From positions 2,397,501-2,461,500 of the forward strand of contig NZ_CP149926.1 of assembly GCF_037949285.1 (NCBI RefSeq): 64,000 bases of DNA, read 5' to 3'. The stretch comes from Thioclava sp. GXIMD4216. Lineage in GTDB: Bacteria; Pseudomonadota; Alphaproteobacteria; Rhodobacterales; Rhodobacteraceae. Positions 28,676 to 38,166 of this stretch are shown in pieces; positions within the stretch are counted from its first letter, which is position 1; each line of letters starts with the position of its first letter. The notes under the pieces are model-generated. The model was not told the DNA's origin and did not search any database. It worked only from the letters and a program-made list of their open reading frames with translations. Both the position numbers and the translations under genes were made by a program.

Positions 28676-29557
28676 TTAGCGAAGTCTTCCAATCGCATAA
28701 AGCGGTGCCTGCTGCTGGTCATCCAGCCACGGCTCCAGCTTGTCGGAATCGGGGGCCTCCACATCCGGCCCGAAAGCCTCGGCGGCCAGACCACCGGTCA
28801 CGAAAAGGCAATCAAGCCCCTCGCCCGCCGCCCCCGCGACATCGGTCAGGATCCCGTCCCCGATTGCCAGAATGCGGCCATCCTCCGGCAGACCGAAGGA
28901 CGCGCTCAGCTTGCGGCGGGCCAGATCGTAGATCGGCGGATGGGGCTTGCCGCAATAGATCGCATCGCCCCCCATGTCCTCATAAAGCTCGGCCAGCGCA
29001 CCCGCGCAGTAAATCCGCTTGTCGCCCATATCCACCACCAGATCGGGATTGGCGCAAAGCATCTTCAGCCCGCGGGTCTTGGCGGCCAGAAACGTCGCGC
29101 GGTAATCCTCGGGGGTTTCGGTCTCTTCGTCGAAAGGCCCCGTACACACAATGCCCTCGGCTTCTTCGAAAGACACGCGTTCGATCTTGGCACGGCCTTC
29201 CCATTCGGCGGGAATGGACGTGAAGAACCCGTTGTCTTTCTCCGGCCCCAGATGCCAGATCTTGCGCCCTACGGCACCGGCAAACATCGCATCCTGCGCG
29301 GCATCCCCCGAGCTGACAATCAGATCCCACGCATCGTCGGGGATCGCCATCCTGGCAAAGCGTTCTTTCACGAATTCCGCCGGACGCGGCGCATTGGTCA
29401 GCAAGACAACCCGTCCGCCTTTGGCACGAAACGCCTGCAGGGCTGCGACAGCCGCAGGATAGGCCGTCACGCCATTATGCAAACACCCCCACAGATCGCA
29501 AAACAGCGCATCATAGGAGGCAGAAATCTCGGCAAGCGATTGGACGATACGGGTCAT
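28676..29557 (-). CDS. HAD-superfamily class IIA hydrolase (TIGR01459-like)
   Basis: 293 residues. The N-terminal motif is FCDLWGCLHNGVTAYPAA, the D-L-W-G-x-L-H-N-G variant typical of the alphaproteobacterial NagD-like subfamily, followed by VVLLTNAPRP (motif 2) and GKPHPPIYDLA (motif 3 Lys). ILAIGDGILTDVAGAAG carries the last acidic motif. It is probably a cytoplasmic phosphatase; the substrate is not known. ATG 29557 gives MTRIVQSLAEIS; a further in-frame ATG lies 12 codons upstream. Confidence 0.9.
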   Translation of the reverse strand: MTRIVQSLAEISASYDALFCDLWGCLHNGVTAYPAAVAALQAFRAKGGRVVLLTNAPRPAEFVKERFARMAIPDDAWDLIVSSGDAAQDAMFAGAVGRKIWHLGPEKDNGFFTSIPAEWEGRAKIERVSFEEAEGIVCTGPFDEETETPEDYRATFLAAKTRGLKMLCANPDLVVDMGDKRIYCAGALAELYEDMGGDAIYCGKPHPPIYDLARRKLSASFGLPEDGRILAIGDGILTDVAGAAGEGLDCLFVTGGLAAEAFGPDVEAPDSDKLEPWLDDQQQAPLYAIGRLR

Positions 29558-29639
29558 AGCAACCTTTCGGGCAGTAAGTCTGTGGCGCGTCACGTGCGCA
29601 GGGCTCTCTTAGGGCTGCTCTATGACATGTCTGTAACAG

Positions 29640-30398
29640 TTACGAAAGCAAGGCCTGACCGCCGATCAGCGTCATTATGCCTTTCGCCAGCAAAATAACC
29701 GAAAGCAGGAACAGCATCCCCTGTATCACCCGGACATAATGCGTATCCGACAGTTTGACCGTCAGCCAGCGCCCGATAAACGTCCCCAGAATACCGGTGG
29801 CGGCCAATGCGGCAATCAGGCCCCAGTTCAGCCCGTCAAGCTGTCCGATCGCAAAATAGGCCGGAAGCTTCGCCAGATTGCCAATCGCGAAGGAAATCGC
29901 GATGGTGCCCGCAAATTTCAGCTTTGGCAGGCGCTGGGGCAAAAGATAGGCCTGCGCGGGCGGCGAGCCGGAATGGGTGATGAAGCTTGCGATCCCTGTC
30001 AGAGTGCCCCAGAAAAGCCCGGGCAAAAGCGCAGGCTGCGTGACCTTTGTGCCACCGCGCCCGCACCATGCGCGCAAACAGAACCAAAGCCCGATGCCTC
30101 CGGTAAACAGCAGCAGGACAGGCTCGGGCGTATATGGGGTGATAAAGGTTGCCACCCCCACCCCGAACAGCAGGGCAGGCGTGAAGATCAGCAGGTTGCG
30201 ACCCGAAAACTCTTTCCGGAACAGCCAGACCCCGATCCAGTCGGTCACGATATAGACCGGCAGAAGCGTCGCAGCGGCGGTCACGGGGTTCATGAACAAA
30301 GCCAGCAAAGGCACAGCGATCGCCGCAGCCGATGCCAGACCGCCTTTCGACATGCCCACGATCAGCGCCGCGATGATAAAAAGAACGGTCTGGTCCAT
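29640..30398 (-). CDS. TauE/SafE family permease
   Basis: 252 residues with about eight membrane segments. The family pattern GMSKGGLASAAAIAVPLLAL at the N-terminus and FITHSGSPPAQAYLLPQ in the second half are typical of TauE/SafE, which export sulfite, sulfoacetate or other organic anions. No sulfur genes lie nearby, so the substrate is open. ATG 30398 starts MDQTVLFIIAAL; the leader of 277 nt up to the guanine deaminase stop holds a perfect palindrome at 30571-30587 and nothing else I can identify. Confidence 0.88.
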   Translation of the reverse strand: MDQTVLFIIAALIVGMSKGGLASAAAIAVPLLALFMNPVTAAATLLPVYIVTDWIGVWLFRKEFSGRNLLIFTPALLFGVGVATFITPYTPEPVLLLFTGGIGLWFCLRAWCGRGGTKVTQPALLPGLFWGTLTGIASFITHSGSPPAQAYLLPQRLPKLKFAGTIAISFAIGNLAKLPAYFAIGQLDGLNWGLIAALAATGILGTFIGRWLTVKLSDTHYVRVIQGMLFLLSVILLAKGIMTLIGGQALLS

Positions 30399-30570
30399 GT
30401 CATCCTCCAAGGCCGAACTCCACCCAAAGGCGAGCGCCTGCTTCTTCCCACGATCCCCCCCGAAGAACCAGCGCATTTCTCGCAAGGCCGCGCGAACACA
30501 TCTCCGCCCTCATGTTCAGGCCGACACGCTTTGGGCCGAAAACGACCTTGTCGCACTTAACGCTTATGCG

Positions 30571-30587
30571 CTTCAGAGGATCTGAAG
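30571..30587. promoter_or_regulatory. 17-nt perfect palindrome upstream of the TauE/SafE gene
   Basis: CTTCAGA (30571-30577), gga, TCTGAAG (30581-30587). It is in the 277-nt non-coding gap, about 170 nt before the permease start. Possible operator; it could also be a short RNA hairpin, but there is no T run. Confidence 0.4.
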
Positions 30588-30675
30588 TTCGCAAGCAAGG
30601 TGAAGCTGCGAGCGCAAACCTGTTATTTTGATAAGGTGAGGATATGCTTCAAATTACAACACACACTAAACGGCG

Positions 30676-31956
30676 TTAGTGGTGCTTTTCCCCGTTCACC
30701 CAGACAGATGCGATGGCGCGGTCGTCGCCCATCATGATGGTGGCGAAAAGGGCTTGCGTGAAGCTGTCCGCGCGGGACATGCGTTGACGGATGGCGGGGG
30801 TGGAGGCCAGATCCACCACGATCAGGTCCGCCTCCAGCCCAACAGCGATATTCCCCACACGATCATCGATCTTCAAACTGCGCGCGGAGCCTTGGGTCGC
30901 CAGCCACCACAGGAATGCCGGATGCAGCGGCGTTCCCCGCAGCTGGCCGATCTCGTAGGCTGCAGCCATCGTGCGTAGCATGGAAAAGCTCGACCCGCCG
31001 CCCGTGTCGGTCGCAAGACCTACGCGGGTGCGGCCCACCATGCCCGCCATATCGAACAGCCCCGAGCCGATGAAGGTATTCGAGGTCGGGCAATGGGCAA
31101 TCCCGGCATTCAGCTCGGACAACCTGTCGATCTCGCGCGGCTCCAGATGGATCGCATGGCCATAGAGACCGTTTTCGCCCAATAGCCCAAAGGCCTCGTA
31201 AGTGTCGAGATAATCGCGGGCTTGCGGGAAAAGCGATCTGACCCAGGCGATCTCGTCGGTCTGCTCGGAAAGATGGGTCTGCATCAGGCAGTCGGGATGT
31301 TCGGCCCATAGATCCCCCAGAGCGCGCAGCTGGTCTGGCGTGGATGTGGGCGAGAACCGCGGGGTGATCACATAAGACAGCCGGTCCACCCCATGCCATT
31401 TGCGCAAAAGCGCCTTGCTGTCATCATAGGCCGATTGGGCGCTATCGCGCAGCCCCTCGGGGGCGTTGCGGTCCATACAGGTCTTGCCGCCCATCGCGCG
31501 CAGACCACGCCTTTGTGCCGCCGTGAAAAAAGCGTCGACGCTTGCCGGATGGACGGTACAGAAGCTGCACATGCTTGTCGTGCCATTGGCCAGCGCCAGA
31601 TCCATATAGGTCTCGGCAATCGTCTTGGCATAGAGCGGATCGGCCAGTCGCATTTCCTCCGGAAAGGTATAGGCGTTGAGCCAGTCGATCAGCCGCTTTC
31701 CCCAGCTGGCAATGATCGCGGTTTGCGGAAAATGCACATGGGCGTCGATGAACCCTGCCGAAATCAGTTTGTCCCCGTAGTCGTGCAGGCGCGCCTGCGG
31801 CCAGGCGCGCTTCACATCTTCGGCAGGGCCGACCGCCGCGATCCGACCGTCCTTTACAACGACGGCACCTTGGGTCAAATGCTCCATCCCGAACGCCTGA
31901 TCTGTCATGGGGATGTCACAAAAACGGATCACCTGTCCCAACAGAAGATCGACCAT
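30676..31956 (-). CDS. guaD: Guanine deaminase
   Basis: 426 residues, amidohydrolase superfamily. Metal ligands: DAHVHF (HxH), QTHLSEQ, GHAIHLEPRE and the Asp in LATDTGGG. The family stretch NTFIGSGLFDM is present. It converts guanine to xanthine and ammonia in purine salvage or catabolism. ATG 31956 (MVDLLLGQV) was chosen because the AAGGA site lies 6 nt upstream; an ATG two codons earlier overlaps that site. It is divergent from mgtE. Confidence 0.94.
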   Translation of the reverse strand: MVDLLLGQVIRFCDIPMTDQAFGMEHLTQGAVVVKDGRIAAVGPAEDVKRAWPQARLHDYGDKLISAGFIDAHVHFPQTAIIASWGKRLIDWLNAYTFPEEMRLADPLYAKTIAETYMDLALANGTTSMCSFCTVHPASVDAFFTAAQRRGLRAMGGKTCMDRNAPEGLRDSAQSAYDDSKALLRKWHGVDRLSYVITPRFSPTSTPDQLRALGDLWAEHPDCLMQTHLSEQTDEIAWVRSLFPQARDYLDTYEAFGLLGENGLYGHAIHLEPREIDRLSELNAGIAHCPTSNTFIGSGLFDMAGMVGRTRVGLATDTGGGSSFSMLRTMAAAYEIGQLRGTPLHPAFLWWLATQGSARSLKIDDRVGNIAVGLEADLIVVDLASTPAIRQRMSRADSFTQALFATIMMGDDRAIASVWVNGEKHH

Positions 31957-32092
31957 CACCATTCCTTTCCGCTCGCAAAAGACGCACCATCTTAGGCATG
32001 AGCGAAAACGGGATACCAGCCTCTTCTGCCCGCCCAGCGGATAGGCTAGTTTGAATACCGAGTTGCGGGCCAATAAAATCCAAGGGGGCCGG

Positions 32093-33478
32093 ATGGCAGA
32101 AGATCTGATCGAGGACCAAGAGCGCGAAGAGCAGGATTACCGGCTGGATGGCGAGCTGGTCGAGACGATCCTGCAGGCCGTGGAAGACGAGGACGCAGAG
32201 GCGCTCAAACGCCTGCTGGAGCCTTTGCACGCCGCAGATATCGCTGACCTTCTCGAACAGATCTCGGGGAATGAACGCCGCGGGATCCTGCGCCTCTGGG
32301 GCCGCGAGATCGACGGGGAGATCCTGACCGAGATCGACGAATCGATCCGCGAGGAAGTGCTGTCGAGCCTCGAGCCCGAGGTTCTGGCCGAGGCAGTCCG
32401 CGAGCTTGATTCCGATGACGTGGTCGACCTGATCGAGGATCTCGAAGAACCGCAGCAGGAAGCGATTCTCGACATCCTCGATGACCGTGACCGGATCGCG
32501 GTCGAGAAATCGCTGACCTATCCCGAATATTCTGCCGGTCGTCTGATGCAGCGCGAGGTGGTCACCGCCCCCGAGCATTGGACCGTGGGCGAGACCATCG
32601 ACTATCTGCGCTCGTCGGAATGGTTGCCGGACCAGTTCTACCACGTCATTCTGGTGGACCCCGCACATCACCCGCTGGCCAATGTCACGCTGGGGCGCAT
32701 TCTGTCGGCGCCGCGCGATTCCGGCCTCAGGGATATTGCCGAGGAAGAGTTCCGCACGATCTCCGTCTATCAGGAGGAAGGGGATGTGGCCTATGCCTTC
32801 AACCAGTACCACCTGATCTCCTGCCCCGTGGTCGACGAGAATGACCGCCTTGTCGGCGTGATCACCATCGACGACGCCATGTCCGTGCTGGATGAGGAAC
32901 ACGAGGAAGACATCCTGCGTCTGGCGGGTGTGGGGGATGAATCCTCGCTTTCCGACACCGTTCTGGAAACCCTGCGCCAGCGGTTGCCGTGGCTGATGGT
33001 GAACCTGCTGACCGCCATTCTGGCCTCGCTGGTGATCTCGGTCTTTGAAGGCACGATCCAGAAAATCGTCGCCTTGGCGGTGCTGATGCCGATTGTCGCT
33101 TCAATGGGGGGCAATGCGGGCACGCAGACACTGACCGTGGCCGTGCGGGCGCTGGCAACCAAAAGCCTGACCGATAGCAACGTCTGGCGTGTGGTCAGGC
33201 GGGAAACCATTGTGGGGTTGCTCAACGGGCTGGCCTTCGCGCTTGTCATGGGGATCGTCGCATGGGTCTGGTTTGACGGGGCCACGCTTGGCGCGGTGAT
33301 TGCCATTGCGATGGTCATCAATCTGGTGGTGGCAGCGGTTGCCGGCATTCTGGTGCCGCTGGCGCTGGAGAAACTCGGGGCCGACCCTGCACTGGCCTCG
33401 GGGACCTTCGTGACGACCGTCACCGATGTCGTGGGGTTTTTCGCCTTTCTGGGCCTTGCGGGGACTATGCTTTTATGA
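32093..33478 (+). CDS. mgtE: Magnesium transporter MgtE
   Basis: 461 residues in the MgtE order: an acidic, Mg-sensing N domain of helical repeats (about 20-130, e.g. LHAADIADLLEQ), a CBS-domain pair (about 140-260, VTAPEHWTVGETI and CPVVDENDRLVGVI), and five C-terminal membrane segments with GGNAGTQTLTVAVRAL forming the pore helix. It admits Mg2+ and closes when cytoplasmic Mg2+ is high. ATG 32093 is preceded by AAGGGGG. It overlaps the following cyclo-ligase gene by 4 nt. Confidence 0.96.
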   Translation: MAEDLIEDQEREEQDYRLDGELVETILQAVEDEDAEALKRLLEPLHAADIADLLEQISGNERRGILRLWGREIDGEILTEIDESIREEVLSSLEPEVLAEAVRELDSDDVVDLIEDLEEPQQEAILDILDDRDRIAVEKSLTYPEYSAGRLMQREVVTAPEHWTVGETIDYLRSSEWLPDQFYHVILVDPAHHPLANVTLGRILSAPRDSGLRDIAEEEFRTISVYQEEGDVAYAFNQYHLISCPVVDENDRLVGVITIDDAMSVLDEEHEEDILRLAGVGDESSLSDTVLETLRQRLPWLMVNLLTAILASLVISVFEGTIQKIVALAVLMPIVASMGGNAGTQTLTVAVRALATKSLTDSNVWRVVRRETIVGLLNGLAFALVMGIVAWVWFDGATLGAVIAIAMVINLVVAAVAGILVPLALEKLGADPALASGTFVTTVTDVVGFFAFLGLAGTMLL

Positions 33479-34053
33479 GCTCGGGCGAGGACAAGCAGGC
33501 CGCGCGCAAAGCCGCCTTCGCCGCCCGCAAGGCCGCCTTCGCCACGCAGGGGCTGGCGCTGCAGGCCAATGCCCGCCTGAGCGAGGTCCTGCGCCGCTAT
33601 GCGGGTCAGATCGTGGCGGGATACATGCCGATCCGCACCGAGCTTGACCCCCGCCCTGCCCTGCTGCGCCATGACGGCCCTCTCTGCCTGCCCGTGGTCG
33701 AAGCCGAGGCCCGACCGCTGTCCTTCCGACCGTGGTCGGCGGAAGCCGAGATGATCCCCGGCGCATTCGGCGCGGCCATTCCCGCCGCTACGGCGACGGT
33801 CTGCCCGCAGGTGGTCGTGGTGCCGCTTCTGGCTTTCGACCGCCGCGGCTTCCGGCTGGGGTATGGCGGCGGGTTTTACGACCGTACCCTTGAGGGCCTG
33901 CGCCAGCGCGGCCCCGTCACGGCGATCGGTTTCGCCTTTGCCGCGCAGGAAATGGCGCGGGTTCCCGTCGAGGCCACCGACCAGCCGCTGGACCTGATGG
34001 TGACCGAAACCGGCGTTTTCGGTCCTTTCCCCACCCGCTCCGAGGCGCCGTAA
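33475..34053 (+). CDS. 5-formyltetrahydrofolate cyclo-ligase
   Basis: 192 residues. The C-terminal nucleotide-binding motif FRLGYGGGFYDRTL is the family hallmark; VVVVPLLAFDRRG before it is the conserved strand. It turns 5-formyl-THF into 5,10-methenyl-THF with ATP. The N-terminal ~30 residues are Ala/Arg/Lys-rich with two near-identical ARKAAFA heptads. ATG 33475 overlaps the mgtE stop (ATGA). Confidence 0.94.
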   Translation: MSSGEDKQAARKAAFAARKAAFATQGLALQANARLSEVLRRYAGQIVAGYMPIRTELDPRPALLRHDGPLCLPVVEAEARPLSFRPWSAEAEMIPGAFGAAIPAATATVCPQVVVVPLLAFDRRGFRLGYGGGFYDRTLEGLRQRGPVTAIGFAFAAQEMARVPVEATDQPLDLMVTETGVFGPFPTRSEAP

Positions 34054-34122
34054 CGCCAAAAATCGGGGGAAACGGGTGAAAACATTTGCCCTTTCACGCC
34101 CGACCCCCTAAGGCAGGACCCC

Positions 34123-34938
34123 ATGAAAATACTCTTTCTTGGCGATGTAATGGGCCGCGCGGGGCGCACGGCAATCAGCGAGCGTCTTGCGGGTCTGCGC
34201 GAGGCGTGGAAGCTGGATTTTGTCGTGGTCAACGGCGAGAACTCCTCGAACGGGATGGGGCTCTCGGCGGATCATGCCAAGCTTTTGCTGAATGCGGGTG
34301 CCGATGTGGTGACGCTGGGCGATCATGCCTTCGACCAGAAGGACATGATGCCGTTCATCGCGCAGGAAAAACGGGTGATCCGCCCGCTGAATTTCGCCAA
34401 GGATGCCCCCGGTGCAGGAGCGCGGCTGTTTGAGGATCGTCGTGGCCGCAAGATCCTTGTGGCGCAGGTGCTGGGACAGGTCTTCATGAAGCGCCCCTTC
34501 GACGACCCCTTCTCCGCAGTCGAAAAGGTGCTGAAATCCTATCCTCTGGGCGGTCAGGCACAGGCGATCTTGCTGGATGTCCATTGCGAGGCGACCTCGG
34601 AGAAGATGGCGATGGGGCATTTCTGCGATGGCAAGGCCAGCATGGTTGTGGGCACCCATACCCATGTGCCCACCGCCGATGCCATGATCCTGCCCGCAGG
34701 CACCGCCTATCTGACCGATGCGGGTATGTGCGGCGATTACAACTCGGTGATCGGCATGGAAAAAGCCGAGCCCATGCGCCGCTTCATCACCGGCATGGCA
34801 CGGGACCGATTCACCCCTGCCAAGGGCGAGGCATCCCTTTCGGGGTTCTTCGTCGAAACCGATGACCGCACGGGGCTGGCCAAACGCTGCCAGCCGGTGC
34901 GGGTGGGCGGACGTCTTCCCGAACAGACGCCGATTTGA
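34123..34938 (+). CDS. YmdB-type metallophosphoesterase (TIGR00282)
   Basis: 271 residues, full length for the family. MKILFLGDVMGRAGRTAI holds the first metal-binding Asp; VVVNGENSSNGMGLS, LGDHAFDQKD, LDVHCEATSEK and GTHTHVPTAD give the other metal ligands. Bacillus YmdB is a 2',3'-cyclic phosphodiesterase that affects biofilm formation; the alphaproteobacterial role is not established. It starts 69 nt after the cyclo-ligase gene and may be the third gene of the mgtE transcript. Confidence 0.92.
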   Translation: MKILFLGDVMGRAGRTAISERLAGLREAWKLDFVVVNGENSSNGMGLSADHAKLLLNAGADVVTLGDHAFDQKDMMPFIAQEKRVIRPLNFAKDAPGAGARLFEDRRGRKILVAQVLGQVFMKRPFDDPFSAVEKVLKSYPLGGQAQAILLDVHCEATSEKMAMGHFCDGKASMVVGTHTHVPTADAMILPAGTAYLTDAGMCGDYNSVIGMEKAEPMRRFITGMARDRFTPAKGEASLSGFFVETDDRTGLAKRCQPVRVGGRLPEQTPI

Positions 34939-35059
34939 GCGGATCCGGTTGCCTTTTGCTCCGTTGCGGCGGAAAGGCTCCTGATTTTCAAACTCTGCTT
35001 GTGCCGCGTCCCGTGCTGATTAGTATCCGCCCGAAGACGCTTGAAAAATTCTTGGGGTC

Positions 35060-36841
35060 ATGATGATCGATCTGCCGCTTTCCGATACGGTGCGGGCCAT
35101 TTTGCCGCTGCTGATCGTGGTCTGGATGTTCGTCATGTTCATCCGCGAAACGCGCCCGCCCGAGGTGATCGCGATTGCGGGTGCGGCGCTGATGGTCATC
35201 TTTGGCTTCGAGCCCGTGAAACAGGCCACCGAAAGCCTGTCGAACTCGGCACCTTGGACCATTGCCTTCATGTTCCTGATCATGGGCGCGCTGGTGCGCA
35301 CAGGCGCGCTGGATGCGATGACCCGCTATGCCGAGACCCATATTTCGAAGCGCCCCGTCTTCACGGTCGGGCTGATGTTTGCCATCACCGCCGTCGCATC
35401 CGGGGTGATGAACAACACCCCCGTCGTGGCGGTGATGATCCCCGTCTTCATTCAGGTGGCGCGCAAACTGGGCAAGTCGCCCTCGAAATTCCTGTTGCCG
35501 CTCAGTTACTTCACCGTCATGGGCGGTATGCTGACGCTTCTGGGCACCTCGACAAACATCCTCGTTGACGGGGTCGCGCGGCGCAGCGGGCTGGAGCCTT
35601 TCGGCGTGCTGGAGATTCTGCCGGTCGGGATCGCGGTGCTTGTGGCAGGCTCGCTCTTCATGGCGCTGACCACCAGATTCCTGCTGCCCGAGCGCCAGTC
35701 GATGGCCTTCCTGCTGGGCCAGCGCCCGAAGATGAAATATTTCACCGAGGTGGCCATCCCCGAGGACAGCTCGCTTCTGGGCACGCCGGTTCTGGAGGTG
35801 GATGCCTTCAAACGCGAGGGCGTGCGCGTGGTGGATGTGCTGCGCGGCGATGCCTCGCTGCGCCGCGATCTGCCCAATGCCGTTCTGGAACAGGGCGACC
35901 GCGTGGTCTTGCGCACCGAGATGACCGAGCTGCTGGGCATGCAGAAAAACCCCGATCTGCGGATGATCGACAAGCTGAGTTCGGTACAGACCGAAACCGT
36001 CGAGGTGCTGATTTCGCCCGGTTGCCGGATGATCGGGCGGTCCTTGGGCGAGCTGCGCCTGCGCCGCCGCTACGGGGTCTATGTTCTGGCCGCCCACCGC
36101 CGCAACCAGAATATCGGGCGCCAGCTGGATGATCTGGTGGTTGTCGTGGGCGACACGCTGCTTCTGGAAGGCGCGCCGGAAGACATTGCGCGTCTGGCCT
36201 CGGATATGGATCTGGTGGATGTCTCCAAGCCCACCGCCAAAGCCTATCGCCGCAGCCATATGCCGCTGGCGATCGGGGCGCTGCTGGGCGTTGTCGGGCT
36301 GGCCGCCTTTGACATCGCCCCGATTCTGGTGCTGGCGGGCGTGGCCGTAGCCATCATTCTGGTCAGCAAATGCATTGATGCCGATGAAGCCTTCACCTTT
36401 GTCGACGGGCGCCTTCTGGCCATGATCTTCTCGATGCTGATCGTGGGTGACGCGCTTGAGGCTTCGGGATCGGTGAAACTGCTGGTCGATTATATCTCGC
36501 CCTGGCTGACCCATCTGCCGCCCTTCGCCACCCTGATGGCGGTGTATTTCATCGGGCTGGTGATGACGGAATTCCTGTCCAACAACGCCGTGGCCGTGAT
36601 CTATGCCCCGATCGCCATCAGCTTGGCCCATTCTTTGGGCTATGACCCCCGCCCCTTCGCCATCGCGGTAATGTTTTCGGCATCGGTGGCCTTTGCGACG
36701 CCGATCGGCTATCAGACCCATATGATGGTCTACGGGCCGGGTGGCTACCGTTTCAACGACTTCCTGCGTCTGGGGATTCCGCTGGATATTGTCACCGGCC
36801 TGACCGCTTGCCTGATTATTCCTTTGATCTGGCCGCTTTGA
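35060..36841 (+). CDS. SLC13/DASS-type permease with two TrkA-C domains
   Basis: 593 residues. Membrane segments run from about 10 to 210 and from about 395 to the end; between them lie two RCK-C/TrkA-C domains (about 225-300, SSLLGTPVLEVDAFKREGVR; about 310-390, CRMIGRSLGELRLRRRYGV). Conserved MNNTPVVAVMIPVF, LLGTSTNILV and FLSNNAVAVIYAP are the paired SNT-type helical hairpins of the Na+/sulfate-dicarboxylate group. Likely imports an anion such as sulfate or a dicarboxylate. Two adjacent ATG codons (35060 and 35063) are possible starts. Confidence 0.9.
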   Translation: MMIDLPLSDTVRAILPLLIVVWMFVMFIRETRPPEVIAIAGAALMVIFGFEPVKQATESLSNSAPWTIAFMFLIMGALVRTGALDAMTRYAETHISKRPVFTVGLMFAITAVASGVMNNTPVVAVMIPVFIQVARKLGKSPSKFLLPLSYFTVMGGMLTLLGTSTNILVDGVARRSGLEPFGVLEILPVGIAVLVAGSLFMALTTRFLLPERQSMAFLLGQRPKMKYFTEVAIPEDSSLLGTPVLEVDAFKREGVRVVDVLRGDASLRRDLPNAVLEQGDRVVLRTEMTELLGMQKNPDLRMIDKLSSVQTETVEVLISPGCRMIGRSLGELRLRRRYGVYVLAAHRRNQNIGRQLDDLVVVVGDTLLLEGAPEDIARLASDMDLVDVSKPTAKAYRRSHMPLAIGALLGVVGLAAFDIAPILVLAGVAVAIILVSKCIDADEAFTFVDGRLLAMIFSMLIVGDALEASGSVKLLVDYISPWLTHLPPFATLMAVYFIGLVMTEFLSNNAVAVIYAPIAISLAHSLGYDPRPFAIAVMFSASVAFATPIGYQTHMMVYGPGGYRFNDFLRLGIPLDIVTGLTACLIIPLIWPL

Positions 36842-36862
36842 TTCACTTCGGGAGAACGTCCC

Positions 36863-37228
36863 ATGAAATATCTGATTGGTCTGGGGCTGGCGCTCGGCCT
36901 CGCCGCCTGTGCTCAAACCGGCTGGAAGGCCAACCCGCAAGGCGTCACGCTGCATGGCGAACAGCTTGCGGTAAGCTTTTTCAACGGCGAGGTGTGCCGC
37001 GTGACTATGGGTGGTGCGCATTCGGGAACATTGTCCAACTGTTCCAACCCGTTGCACTACGAGGTCCGGATCGAGAGCCACCCGCTTGTACCCGCAGCCT
37101 CGGCGATCTTGCAGACGCAATCCACGGTGGTCCTGTCCAATGGCGCGGGCCGCACCTGGACCTTCCACACCCCCTCGCTGCGCGACACCACAGGCGACAA
37201 TGTCGACCCGCCAATGGCGCTGCACTAA
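36863..37228 (+). CDS. Small lipoprotein of unknown function
   Basis: 121 residues. The N-terminus MKYLIGLGLALGLAACAQTG is a lipoprotein signal with lipobox LAAC, so Cys16 would be acylated; +2 is Ala, which favours outer-membrane sorting by the Lol system. The mature part has two more Cys (EVCRV and SNCSNP) that could pair. Start ATG 36863 has GGAG 8 nt upstream. It sits 22 nt after the SLC13 gene. No family recognised. Confidence 0.82.
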   Translation: MKYLIGLGLALGLAACAQTGWKANPQGVTLHGEQLAVSFFNGEVCRVTMGGAHSGTLSNCSNPLHYEVRIESHPLVPAASAILQTQSTVVLSNGAGRTWTFHTPSLRDTTGDNVDPPMALH

Positions 37229-37316
37229 GCGTTTTCGCGCGGCATCTTGCAGATTGGGCGCTGTCTGTCCTATATCAGCGCCAAATTATATGAACATCTG
37301 ACGGAGAAGACGGCTC

Positions 37317-38057
37317 ATGGCAGGCCATTCAAAATGGGCAAACATCCAGCACCGTAAAGGCAAGCAGGATGCCATCCGCTCGAAAATGTTTTCGAAGCTT
37401 TCGAAAGAGATCACCGTGGCCGCAAAGATGGGCGACCCTGATCCCGAGAAAAACCCGCGTCTGCGTCTGGCGGTAAAAGCGGCCAAGTCGCAATCGATGC
37501 CGAAGGACGTGATCGACCGCGCGATCAAGAAATCGCAGGTGGGTGACGGCGATGAATATACCGAGATCCGCTATGAAGGCTACGGCCCCGAGGGGATCGC
37601 GGTGATCGTCGAGGCGCTGACCGACAACCTCAACCGCACCGCCTCGAACGTGCGTTCGACCTTCACCAAATGCGGCGGCAATCTGGGCACCAGCGGCTCG
37701 GTGAGCTTCATGTTCGACCGCCTCGGCGAGATCATCTATGACGCCTCCGTAGGCGATGCCGATACCGTCATGATGGCGGCCATCGAAGCGGGTGCGGAAG
37801 ATGTGGAATCCGATGAGGAAGGCCACTGGATCTACTGCCCGATGGAAGATCTGTCCACGGTGACCGACGCGCTGGAAAAGGAACTGGGCGAGGCAAAAGA
37901 AGCCAAGCTGATCTGGAAGCCGCAAAACCGCACCGAGGTCAATCTCGAGACCGCGCAGAAGCTGATGAAGCTGATCGACACGCTGGAAGACGATGATGAC
38001 GTACAAAACGTCACCGCCAATTTCGACGTGCCGGAAGACGTGGCCGCCCAACTGTAA
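37317..38057 (+). CDS. yebC: YebC/PmpR family protein
   Basis: 246 residues, full length. Begins [19 protein letters not shown], the family signature, and contains [19 protein letters not shown]. Family members act as transcription regulators and, as shown for some, help the ribosome through polyproline stretches. GGAGA lies 10 nt before the ATG. In many genomes yebC is next to the ruvC cluster; here it stands alone and ends in a strong terminator. Confidence 0.97.
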   Translation: MAGHSKWANIQHRKGKQDAIRSKMFSKLSKEITVAAKMGDPDPEKNPRLRLAVKAAKSQSMPKDVIDRAIKKSQVGDGDEYTEIRYEGYGPEGIAVIVEALTDNLNRTASNVRSTFTKCGGNLGTSGSVSFMFDRLGEIIYDASVGDADTVMMAAIEAGAEDVESDEEGHWIYCPMEDLSTVTDALEKELGEAKEAKLIWKPQNRTEVNLETAQKLMKLIDTLEDDDDVQNVTANFDVPEDVAAQL

Positions 38058-38081
38058 ATGAGGCCCTTCCGCCTGAATTCC

Positions 38082-38120
38082 AACGGCTACCGGATTGCTT
38101 CCGGTAGCCGTTTGTTTTTT
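38082..38120 (+). terminator. Rho-independent terminator of yebC
   Basis: Perfect 10-bp stem cggctaccgg (38084-38093) with ccggtagccg (38101-38110), extended by AA/TT, 7-nt loop, followed by TTTGTTTTTT. It starts 25 nt after the yebC stop. Confidence 0.95.
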
Positions 38121-38166
38121 GAAGCAGGGAAGACGCGGCATGACGCCTGCCACGCCTCTGTGCCGC

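Noticed and set aside
34988..37225. Long minus-strand open frame (745 codons) across the SLC13 gene
   Set aside because: His/Gln/Arg-rich shadow of the permease gene, without signal, membrane or domain features.
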